This document shows, one piece after another, positions 34,544 to 44,882 of a DNA stretch of 64,000 nucleotides (position 1 is the first letter of the stretch; every line of letters starts with the position of its first letter). The DNA lies in the NCBI GenBank assembly GCA_933210815.1, contig OW119929.1, forward strand, positions 50,102,364 to 50,166,363. Reading direction: 5' to 3'. This DNA is from Meta bourneti (taxonomy: Eukaryota; Arthropoda; Arachnida; Araneae; Tetragnathidae). The position numbers were made by a program, and so were the translations under genes. Under the pieces are notes generated by a model that saw only the letters and a list, made by a program, of their open reading frames with translations, searched no databases and was not told where the DNA came from.

Positions 34544-34801
34544 ACCCTCTGTTAGTCGCATTAGTCCTGACACGTGCACAGACTTTTTCAGTGTTTGCTT
34601 GCAATGAAAGAATTACAATAAAAATGTATTATTTAAAAATTAAAAGTTTTATTTTTATAGTTATTTTTATCATACATTATTTATAGTGTCTTAAAATATT
34701 CTAAGTATTTTTAATGAATAATTAATGGAGGAAGACAATTCAGAGTACCTCTGATGAACCGCGATCCCATTTGTTAAAAACGTCCCACGACTACTGGAGG
34801 G
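34544..34801. mobile_element. TTAA-flanked MITE (family C)
   Basis: It is flanked by TTAA at 34540-34543 and 34802-34805. The ends ACCCTCTGTTAGTCG and, inverted, CCCTCCAGTAGTCG are imperfect inverted repeats. The interior is AT-rich and unlike family A. Only one copy was seen, so the call rests on the ends and the TTAA. Confidence 0.5.
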
Positions 34802-34805
34802 TTAA

Positions 34806-36580
34806 ACACAACGGATGAACATACTTGTTTTATCCAATAGTAGGGCTGAGTCAGCAAAAGCGACATTTGTTCCAGTTGTATTTCCTATAGATCAGAGGCT
34901 TATAAATAGAGTATCGCGAATCCCAAGGGAGCCGTGGCCTTCAGCCATTGGATGCTTGATTCACTGGGAAACTCTTCCGCGATATAATATTACATGATAG
35001 TGATGTGTTCAAATTAAATTTTCCGTGTGATGATGTGTTACAAAAAACAATTATATAACTAAAATTCAATGTCGTTGGATGTTGGAATGAGACGCTAACC
35101 TTTAAAGCATGAAGATATCTTGAGTTTACAATGGAATGTGGCATGGATTTGTGTAAGAAAATTTATAAATTAGAAGGATCGTTTCAGGGGTTATAAAAGA
35201 AATCGCGTCTAGTGTGGTTTTCGTACTTTCCGGAAGCAGAAGACTACATGTCGCCAGTAGAAGTGCCAAATCGCATAATTTTTATATGCTTGTAAGAAAA
35301 AATATAATCTTTTCGATTGACTTTAAAAGTGTAAAATTTATTGCAATCTTATTAAAATATGATTTTTTTAAAACGATAAATAAAAAAATCGCAAGAAAAC
35401 AAAGTGCTATTTTTTCAAACAAACTTTTTAAAAGGAGCCGCAGAGATTTACATTTAGGTAAAGGAAGTTGTGGACCAAAACAATTTGAGAAGTATTGTTT
35501 TAGATAGTATATCAGGTATATGAACCAGGTGGCGCAACTATCACCTCCAAGCTGCCCGTTTCTACCTCAAGTCATTCTACGAAAGACAAGTCAGGAAGCA
35601 AACTTGACCCTGGACGAGTGGTTTGTTTTAATCAGTATGCACAGTAGAGCAAACGTTTCCTTCCTTACACTTATTTAGATCCTGGCAATAGTTTTTTAAC
35701 GGGCTCCAATCAATTGGTTCGGGGTTACACAAAAGGGTGCGCAAAATTATCAAAACAGTAACTGACGAATAAGCTTCGGTTGTTGGAAAAGGTTTTAAAC
35801 GAAGTTAAACATAACTAAAACATTAATTTCCAAATCGTTTTAAGATAATGATGTGATGCTCTCTGGATAACTGGAAGATTTCTCATGGATGCCGATGCCT
35901 TGAATACATGGATTCCTAAGCGTGCGTATTATTACAAACATATGAGGAAAAATTTGGATTTGGTGTAATTTTATTAAGAATATATTTCCTTTTCTATGCA
36001 GATTCATTGAGAATGTCTTTTTCTATCCTATCCGAAATTTTAATGTTTTCTTCGTATGAATACTACATTTGTATTATTTTCGTAATTAGTTATAAATTAG
36101 TTCTTCAAAGAGAAAATTATTTTATTTGGATTTTTTACAATTTTTATTGAGTGAAGCTTTCTGACAATTGTCGACTTATTTGAATAATTTTTCTCATGGA
36201 ATCCATGCTCCTTAGAATGTGTCTCTAAAATATATTTTGAAAGAGAAATATGTCCAGCAATCCACCAAAACAAATTCATTAAAAATATTTTGGAGGGACA
36301 GTCGAGATTCTCCGGTAAAAGCATTTTAAAACATTAAAGAAAATACCATTTATTTTTAATTTGTCGTTTAACTTATAACCTTAGCGCTTCAAGTCACTCG
36401 AAGAAAATTTACTTTGCTCTCTTATGTAAATTTATTTCGAAAACATTCAAGTTGTATCAGATTTTGAGTAAATGTGGGCTATTATACATTTAAAGAGCAA
36501 ATATTAGCAGAAAAGCAATGTGAGATTGAAAAAAGAGCAATGTTAAGAACAACTCTTGATTGAAAAATTGAATATTTTAA
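34806..36580. other. Noncoding sequence with a small GC-richer patch
   Basis: Short open frames at 34815-34997 and 35214-35507 have no recognised domain. A GC-richer patch lies at 35520-35780 and starts with a CTCF-like motif. The rest is AT-rich. Confidence 0.4.
35525..35535 (+). promoter_or_regulatory. CTCF-like motif CCAGGTGGCGC
   Basis: CCAGGTGGCGC matches the central core (AGGTGGCGC) of insect and vertebrate CTCF sites. It opens a GC-richer patch in AT-rich DNA. In Drosophila, CTCF marks several bithorax-complex boundaries. A single short match is weak evidence. Confidence 0.25.
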
Positions 36581-37797
36581 AGGCCGTATTCACAAATCTC
36601 GAGCTCATACATGGGTCAGTGTTAAAACGCGAATGATCCAAGATCACAAACTACGAATTAAGTGATCCACCAATTAAAACGATGAGCTCGCTGTGATTGG
36701 CTACTACCGTCTTCATTCTGTCGATGACGTGAGGTTGTTTACATTCATTTCTTGTAGCGCCCGTATCTAAAACAATCAGTATTGGTCAAATACTTCGCCT
36801 GAAAAATTGATTTCGGAGTTTGATTTTTATTGAAATTCAAGGGGATAGTTTTCAAAACACATTTTAACTCGGGTTTGGGAACAGAAATAGTGTTATGTAA
36901 AGATATTTAATTTCAGATTGGATTTTTATTGAAATTTATGTTGAGCAAGAAAGAATAATACTTAATCCCAAATCGATGTAATTTGGTTTCTTTTATGCGT
37001 TCGCCAGTATTGGTGCGTTGATGCAAAGTGAAGTAACATACATTGTCATTTTTCTTTTATACATTATAAATCAACAAAATCCATTTTTATTCTGCGACAA
37101 ATTGCAGTGGTCAACGCCGCTGCACGTTTACGAATCAACTATATCCTGAACCATTCCTAGCGATTCCCGGAAAGCTGGAATGGAATTTTGGAATTTTTAA
37201 TTTACGTTGCACTGGAGCAACATAACAGGCTATTGGCGATGTTCTGTGATCAACCTCCGAAAGGAAAGATTCATGCAATTGTGAACCATGGTCAGATGAC
37301 GAGGTCACACCTGAGCTGGCACCCCACTCTCCAAACTTCCACACCAAGCCAACTTGAGGACATTTGGTGCCACAACAGATTTAAAGTGCATCAGACCCTT
37401 TTGTTCACGACGGCCTTTGGTTGAATTCAACTCGGAACCCTCCGGTTGGCTAGTCCGTTACTTTTCCAACCGGGCTACCAAGGCCCCCCGGAAAGCTGAT
37501 AACAATCAGCAAAGCTTCATCACACGAATAAGTTTTTATAAACTCGGTACCAACTTCATCTACCATAGTATTAGCACAGAATGAAGTGTGTTGACCATTT
37601 TGTTTTGTTGACAACCTGCTTCGCTTCCTTCGCAAAGAGCTACTTATGCGTAAACCCCAATCACGTTAAATCGCAGATTTCGGAGAATCAAAATTTAATA
37701 CCGAAACGGTGATCTAAACCTGGAATCAGACATTGTGAATACGGTTGCTTCGATTATTGTTGATCCGCGGCTTAACTCAGACTTGTGAATACGACTG
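36581..37797. mobile_element. PIF/Harbinger-like non-autonomous element with nested SINE
   Basis: The left end AGGCCGTATTCACAAATCTC is matched by the inverted right end CAGTCGTATTCACAAGTCTG. TAA flanks both sides (36578-36580, 37798-37800), fitting the 3-bp TWA target of PIF/Harbinger elements. GTGAATACG also recurs inside at about 37735. No transposase is visible. A full SINE (37178-37486) is inserted within it. The family is inferred from ends and target. Confidence 0.6.
37178..37486 (-). mobile_element. Full-length SINE (family 1), minus strand, with 12-bp TSD
   Basis: Read on the minus strand: head with CTTGGTAGCCCGGTTGG, B-box region GGTTCCGAGTTGAATTC, body with GAGAGTGGGGTGCCAG and TCATCTGACCATGG, 3' end GTTGCTCCAGTGCAACGTAA and then an A/T-rich tail. 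CCCGGAAAGCTG occurs at 37166-37177 and 37487-37498, a perfect target duplication. The insertion therefore post-dates the Harbinger-like host element. Confidence 0.92.
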
Positions 37798-37800
37798 TAA

Positions 37801-39169
37801 GTGTTGATTATAATATGATAATGTATTCCGTCAACAGTTTACATAAATTATCCATATTATATGTCTAGAAATAACATTTGGGTGGTCAGATAACTGTAGA
37901 ATCATTTTGAAGCCACTTATTCCTTAACCACAGCTAATTTTTTTCGACGTTGTACAAATAACTCAAAATATGAATCTTCTGTGTGAAACAAACTTTTGTT
38001 TAGGATCTGAATACACAATAATTACCGACTCGTTTAATTCCAATTGTATTACGAATATGAAAGTCGTATTAAAGAAATTTATTTGGTTCGTACGTTGAAA
38101 ACTTTTATGAAATTACTTTTCATTTAATTAGGAAGAGAGTATTCTCTCTCTATTTAAGCTCGTTGGGCAAACAAACATAGGACACATTTGTCTCCAAATA
38201 CAGGACTTTACGGATCACTCAATTTTAAGTACCTCTCTTTAATATATGGACAATTTAAGGATAACGTTATTTTCAAAATCACTAAAATCGATCGAAAAAT
38301 TGTTTATGTTGTTTTTAATTTTAAAATTAATTAATATCAAACTCTATAGAGAGCAAAATAACTTTTCAATTACGATAATTTTTGACGGAATTACTTTGAC
38401 AACAAAAAAAATACAATAGATAAGTATGATAGGCCTACTGCGAAAACACGTTTTTCTCCTGTCTAGATTTTTTTCTCTTCTGACTTCGAAATGTCCCCTT
38501 CGAATTGTCTCCCCAATCTTTATAATTTGTTGTAGATATCTAGATGCAAGTGAGAAATTCATCGTGCTTCCTAGCTTTGAAATTTTGGTTAAATATGCTT
38601 TTTTTTGTAAAAAGTTTAGATGGTTTAGTACACACATATATTTTAGCTTTACAATTCAATGATGCACTTGCCAAATTGAATTAATTTGGTTTATATGTAT
38701 AGAAACCATTATGTGAATTAAAATAAGGGTAATATATACATGGATAATTAATACTTATGGGACTTATCACTGACAAATTTTTCAAACATTTTGACCACGT
38801 ATTATTCAATAACTTCTGCTCAGTTTAATATTTTTGGACCAAACTTCATATGTAAATATTTCAGTGGAAAACAAATAGTCCATGCAAATTTTACAACAGT
38901 CGAATCATAACTGCAAAAGTATGTTTGAAAATGCACTGTCCCCTTAATGGTATTTAAAGCACGAAAGGATTGAATATTGACTGAAACTAAAAAACAATAG
39001 TGTGTCAAAATTTAGTGATATTTGATCGCACCCATCAAATATTTTCATAAAATTTATTCATACAGGGCGTTTAATTTTAGTGATTTAGCTCTCTAATAAC
39101 ATACTGCTCAATTCTATATACGGTATTTTTCATTGAATATAGCAATTGCAACCACGAGTTTTACTCCTC
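37801..39169. other. AT-rich noncoding sequence
   Basis: Around 38133-38160, GAGAG, CTCTCTCT and TATTTAAG occur in succession, a GAGA/TATA-like arrangement, but nothing downstream supports a promoter. No gene is seen. Confidence 0.4.
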
Positions 39170-39600
39170 GAAAGAGAAAAACCTTCGGAGACTATTTTGT
39201 GATCGAAACTTCCAGAGAAAGACGGGAAGATTCCTGGAATACATCCGCAACGCGAGCGTAATGAAAAATCGGGGTCCTCGTCCTGGATTCAATTTCCACT
39301 CTCCCTAGGCATTCCTCATACGTCACGTGACACGGCGGCCTCTTAATCCGAATACTTGGGAGAATACTTTGGCACATTCTCTGTGATACCACCATCCCTG
39401 CCTTGCCGCTCTGGTCTCGGAAATACTGTCTTTCGATCGTCCTACAACGGCGGTGTTTCAAATCGAATTTAAAAGTTTCATTACTTTTCGTTGCGCGATG
39501 AATGGGGACTGAATGAAATGTGGCTTCCGTGCTTTTTGTTTTTGTGCTGGAAAAGCCGAAGGAAGGAATTTTATTTCGCTTTCAATGGTATCTAGGAAAA
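39170..39600. promoter_or_regulatory. GC-richer block with GTCACGTGAC palindrome
   Basis: This is an island of balanced composition with the perfect E-box palindrome GTCACGTGAC (39322-39331; bHLH-Zip type), TCTTAATCCGAATA (TAATCC homeodomain core) and GCGCGATGAATGGGG. An 89-codon minus frame lies within 39192-39461 but shows no recognisable domain. Candidate cis-regulatory block. Confidence 0.3.
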
Positions 39601-39771
39601 ATATATCTTTCACGCCTCCCCCCTAAAAAACACAAAGAATTTTTTTAAAGCAAGTTAGATGTGTGGAGAAGAAAATATATCTGACAGAATGATTAGAGGA
39701 TAAAATTGGCAATTAATCACATTTTTTTACTTGAGGGGCAAAAAAGTACTTTTTCAATTTAGATTTCTTAA

Positions 39772-39946
39772 CCCTCAGATGGGTTCACACGCATATATCC
39801 ATTCTGCAACCTAATATAATCTTCCCAATAAGTCCGATATAATCTTTCTCATGGTTCTTTAAATTAATCGATGTAATTATTTAGTTATGTGTTGTGGAGT
39901 AAAAGCAAAACTACACTGTTCGGAAAATCCGTGATGCTCAAAGGGT
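39772..39946 (+). mobile_element. TTAA-flanked MITE (family B), copy 1
   Basis: It is flanked by TTAA at 39768-39771 and 39947-39950. It starts CCCTCAGATGGGTTCACACG then CATATATCC, and ends CGTGATGCTCAAAGGGT. The same ordered blocks (ATATATCCGTTCTG, TTCTTTCAAT, ATTATTTAG, TACA..TACTC, TCTCGCGAGTC) occur at 44189-44358 and, inverted, at 52331-52530. Confidence 0.65.
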
Positions 39947-40138
39947 TTAAACCCTGCAGACAAATATGTAGCTTGTTTTTAACACTTTTTACTTTTGCGT
40001 CTGAAAACCTGAAAGCGAATTTTTTTTTTTCGCTTTCAATGGTATCAAAAGATATTGATTTTTCACTGAAAACTGAAAGAATTTTCGAAGCAAGTTAGAG
40101 GTGTAAATTTCTATAAAGTAGTGATATCTGACGGATTA

Positions 40139-40847
40139 TCTATACATAAAAGCAGAGTTGGCATCTGTCTGTATGTCTGTTCTCTATAATCTATACCGTT
40201 TTACCAATCTATACCAAATTTGGCGCACTTATTCTTTGGAACCTTGCGGGTAGCTTAGGCTACATATTAAGCCCCGTTCTATTTATCTTGGGTTTGCAGA
40301 GGGATGTAACGTCCAGTCATCCTCGACAGAGCACTTGCAAGGGGGCGCTCTCTCCCGGTCTGGCTGTGCAGATTACATCACAGTTAACATGTGCAGGAGT
40401 AGCCTCTCAAGATGACCTCGGAGATTTTTTAGAATCGTTTATTTATTATCGTTTTAGAATCATATCGTTTATGTATCCCGTCCGTTCATTCTTTAACTGT
40501 AGCTTTATTGTTGGAATGTAAATTTTTATGATAATATAAGATTATTTTCATAGAAAGTGGTCTTTTTTTATCGTCGGTATGGTACATGGGGCTGATAACA
40601 ATTAGAAATCCTCAGTGGAATAACATTGCGTATTTATACGATCAATGTCAGACCAATTTAAACTAAATTTGGTACATTCATCCTGTAGAATTCTGTCGGA
40701 CACATAGGCTATATATTAACCCCGTTCAATTTGTCCTGGGTCTGCAGGTGGCTAAAACCAATTCGAAATATTCATAGGAATAATATTGAGTAACGTTACG
40801 ATGAATTATAAACAATTCAACCCGGGCAACGCAGGTAATTCAGCTAG
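40139..40847 (+). mobile_element. Non-autonomous Helitron
   Basis: It starts TCTATACATAAAAGCAGAGT and ends CAACCCGGGCAACGCAGGTAATTCAGCTAG. The 3' hairpin (CCCGGGCAACGCAGG, slightly decayed), the following TAATTCAG and the terminal CTAG are the classic Helitron 3' end. It lies between A (40138) and T (40848), as expected for Helitron insertion. An internal duplication (about 40210-40300 and 40672-40760) shares TATTAASCCCGTTC and CTGGGTCTGCAG-type text. No Rep/helicase gene is present in its 709 bp. Confidence 0.9.
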
Positions 40848-42219
40848 TTGGAGTATAAAAATTAATCGCACTTCGCATGGAAATGCTTTTCTTGACAGGT
40901 ACTAGAATTTAATACGACAAGCAGGCTTGTGCTATGACCTTCCCTCTTGAATAAGGTTTGCTAAAATAAATTATGTACTTTTTCTTCGAATATAATGATC
41001 AAGACATTCTTGTAAAAGGGCAGTTTTCTCGCAAAGGGCAGTCTCACTTTTCCTCTCCTCCTTCTGCACGGCCCTTCATATAGTAGGGGGAACACCACAT
41101 TCTAATGAACCCATACGTTGAAACACCTTGTTGATGATACAAAAAATTTAAACTCATTCCACACTACTTTTATACTGAAGTTCATTGACATATATTGGAT
41201 GCACAAATACCTTAACGCCCAATATGGGCAAGAAATAGAGTTCGTTTTTAGAGAGCTCGTTTTTAGATTCAATCAAAAGCCACATAGGATTGGCTTCCAG
41301 ATAAAGACAATAATGAAATGAACTTGATCTTTATAAGGTATTAAGTGGCAATATGAGAATATTGCTGATTGTTTTACTCCTTATAGTCATTTTTCTGAAA
41401 ACGAATCCACTTAAAGCTCAAGTTATTTTTTTCTATATCACGTTTCGTTCACCCCATTTTCAAACTTCCCCTTTCAAAAACCCTTCCTTCCTTTTCAAAA
41501 TCCCCATTTTCAATCGAAATTTTTTTAAATTCCCATTGACATTCAGAAGTGTTCATAGCAACTTTTTAAAGACTATTTTAACCTACTGATTTTATTTAGT
41601 TAGATAAATTATAGAATACAAATCAAGTAACTACAGTATTATGGTTTTTTAAAACATTATTCAATCTGATTATACGTAGCACATGGTATGGCTAATCGTA
41701 TTTTCTTGAGATAAGGAGCAGCTTAGGTTTCTGTAAGTGCCTTGACCATTGAATTGAAATAATTGAAAAGAATTTATACAGTTTAACCATTACAATAAGT
41801 CGTCAATGAGATGGAATCAATCATTCTGGAAACCCATATTGTGCTGCTCAGGTGAGGAGGTAGATGACCTTAGGGTGGTCCATTTCAAGTAAGGATGTAA
41901 ACTCGTAAGGGGAAGGGATCATAAGAAAAACTGTCTACAACGATCGTCATGGGTGATTATTTGTTTCGCTACACACAGTTATCCCTAACAATTAAGAATT
42001 GAATCTCTTAATTGCTGAAACAGAACCATTATTCTATTTGTTAGGAAATAAAGTCTTATAATTTAATAATTTTTACTCGGTTCTTTCTGGTTCATAAGAA
42101 TGTTAACATTGATAGGTTAATTTTTTTTATCAAAATCCTTAACTTATTGAATTTAATGTTTTTTATATTGATTCAATCTGAAAAATAATGGTAGAAATGT
42201 ATATTACCTGCACTCGAAG
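40848..42219. other. AT-rich noncoding sequence
   Basis: No gene recognised; the frame at 41353-41589 is Phe-rich low complexity. Confidence 0.4.
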
Positions 42220-42560
42220 CTCATGCTGTTCTTCATCTAACTCACTTTCGAGACTGTTTTTCCATATTTTTATAAACCACATCCTCCCCCTCTATGCTAA
42301 AAATCAGTGAATAGTTATGAAGCAAACCTCAGAGCCAAATAAATGTCTAGGTCATGTATCAATGGTAGATAAATGTGTCATCTTTCCCCTTCTTCAGCAA
42401 CAATGATGCGTCTCATCCTCTGTATCATCTCAAAGGACTCTTTCCAACCCCTCCATTATGAGTATATAAAACCCCCTCCAGCTGATGTTCATAAGGTCCA
42501 TTGTTCCTCTGTAGTCCAGTCCCTCCCATCCTGTGTCCGTACTCTTTTGTAGCCATGGAA
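42220..42560 (+). promoter_or_regulatory. C/T-rich block with TATA box, possible promoter
   Basis: TATATAAA at 42473-42480 is followed by CCCCCTCCAGCTGATGTTCA and candidate initiator text (TTCATAAG, TCCATTG) 20-30 bases downstream. The region is unusually C/T-rich for this window and contains two CAATG cores. It could be a start site for a noncoding transcript or a remote Hox promoter. No coding exon follows. Confidence 0.25.
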
Positions 42561-44184
42561 ACGGTTTTTTGAAAGCTCCTTCAATTTATTATTGACTGAC
42601 CAAAGCTGCATCAGCTTTTTCTTTGTAGTAGTTTGGGGTAAACTTTTTTAGAACTGCAGAGAAACCAGGGCTCTATATCACTTATTTCCAGATTGTTGGA
42701 GGCTCGTTCTTTTCGACCCAATATCCTGGCTTATGTGAAACGGCTTGATCAATATCATTTATGAAATTGTATATGAAAAAATGTTTTTCTGATAATACTT
42801 ATTTAAGATGTCTATTTTCTTTTCTGAGTGACTTATTTCCGACGTTTATATTTCGAATCGTGATTCAGTTTGACATTGTTCTGATAAATCGAGTTTAGTA
42901 ATACTCTCAAATTATTGAAAAGTTTCTAATCACTTATATTACCACTTTGGAGACAGTAGAGTTGCAATTTTCTTAATCTTTTGTCAGTCGTGTTTAGCAT
43001 GTGGTCTGGCTTTTGCAAGCTTTGCTTGCACACGCCTTGTTTTATTTGAAGTTGTACAATGATATAATTATAATACAAAATTAATTTTCGAAATTCATGT
43101 GAACAGCGTTTTGAGTAAATTGCTCCCATTTGTGCATGACAAGGTAAAAACTAGGCTAATGCTCTATCGACACCCAGACTATGATACTGCCCTATGAAAA
43201 GTGGGAATCTTTTGCGAATTTCCGTTTGGTTTATTTTACTCTTCTACATACGCTACTGTTAGCCTATACCTTGAAAGGTATCATGCAATGTAACAAACAA
43301 TGCAATCTAATTTCTTCTATCATTAGTTTCTATTTTAACGTCCTTGATTTTCAGCGCTAAAAGCTTACTAGGGGTGGTTGGTGCCCAATCCTCACAGCCT
43401 CAATTGGTTATTTACGATCATTGATTAATGATGTTTGTCATATGCATTGGGTACCTCCTGCACAAACTCTACCCTGTCCTCATGTTTTCGATTTAAGCTA
43501 ACATCTAGGTTAATGTGCGCAGTTAATCCTTAGCATAGTCTATCATTCTTTCTTTATTTCCCCGCCTATGTAAAATACTGCCCCAAGTTTTAAGACAGTG
43601 TTTGGATAATCCATATAGAGTTGCTAAAATTGTGTGCAATTATGCCCCTTTTAGTCTTCTTTTAACTTACTGCCAAAATTGATTTTTATTGTATTGTCTT
43701 TGCGGACAATAATTAACAGCGAATAAAGTTGACTAATAGGGCTAAGCATAAGACTTTTTACTTTCTGTAGAATTTCGGCATTCCCAGTTCTTAATGTTAC
43801 GTTACGCAGCTGCAGAATTCGACTGTTCACGGTGTGTTGCAAGGCGACTGTGGCAGTACCGTCCATATCTGAAGCTGGTTATATTACATAATACAGTTGG
43901 TTATCGAATTGTGCAACTGTTTCATTGTCTCATGTTTACAATTCAAGCCTCCAGACTTACCGAGACGTAGTTCGATCATCTGTCGCAAGTGCATTTCCTG
44001 TTAGGCTTGTTGGGTAAGGAATTCAATTACACTTGCTGAAAACAATATTGATGTCACATTGATAGACCAATGGTTCCTTTCGTCTTATCTCAATGATAAA
44101 CAAACAAAACAAGATTCTTGCTCTTGAAATTGAAATGAGGGGATTTAAAAGTACACATGCCCTACTAATCTCTAAAATTTTCTT
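42561..44184. other. Noncoding sequence
   Basis: No supported gene, RNA or repeat. Composition is somewhat more balanced than elsewhere around 43200-43500 and 43780-44000. Confidence 0.4.
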
Positions 44185-44188
44185 TTAA

Positions 44189-44358
44189 CCTTCTGAGGGG
44201 TTCTCACTCATATATCCGTTCTGTAATGTGCAATTTTTCCAGTCTTGACCTTCTTAACCATAAGAATATATATTCTTTCAATCAATATGTGTGATTATTT
44301 AGAAATGTGTGCTGTAAAAATCAATACTACAGTACTCAAAAATCTCGCGAGTCACAGA
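44189..44358 (+). mobile_element. MITE family B, copy 2
   Basis: TTAA at 44185-44188 precedes CCTTCTGAGGGGTTCTCACT. ATATATCCGTTCTG, TTCTTTCAATCAAT, GATTATTTAG and the CGCGAGTCAC end match copy 1 at 39772 in order. The right TTAA is not preserved. Confidence 0.55.
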
Positions 44359-44779
44359 TAGTTATAATGATATATATTCTTATTCTCTGAGTAATTTTAA
44401 TGTACGAAGAGGAAATTCACAAATATACTATGCAACAGTAAGTAAACCAGCAAACCAAATATCCTTATATAGGCTGTTTCTCTGAAATGGATATGGTTGT
44501 TGAAATGAAAACAAATGTTTACTATTGTCAAATGTATCAATTTGTATTAAAAATGAAGTTATCTATAAGTACTAAATGTAATTGTTTCTCCCAGAATTAT
44601 TGTATAGGCTGAAGAAAATATAGCCTTTTATTAGAATGCGCTGACATTTTTTAACAAATCCCCGTAGATGATAGACTGATATAGCCGGAAGCCGTCTAAA
44701 GATATAATTAAAAAACTATGGATTACGTCCGGTAAATATACGACCGACGATCTTGTATAGTATGTAGCATTATTATTTA

Positions 44780-44870
44780 TCGGATCTTTCCCTTTGGGAT
44801 TGATCCCGGACCGTCACCAATAGCCCATTGTGTTGCTCCAGTGTGACGTTAATTGAAAAATACCAAATAC
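44780..44870 (+). mobile_element. 5'-truncated SINE (family 1) with 12-bp TSD
   Basis: The sequence CGGATCTTTCCCTTTGGGAT, GACCGTCACCAATAGCC and GTTGCTCCAGTGTGACGTTA, then TACC, is the last ~90 bases of the SINE. CATTATTATTTA flanks it exactly at 44768-44779 and 44871-44882, so truncation happened during reverse transcription rather than by later decay. Confidence 0.88.
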
Positions 44871-44882
44871 CATTATTATTTA

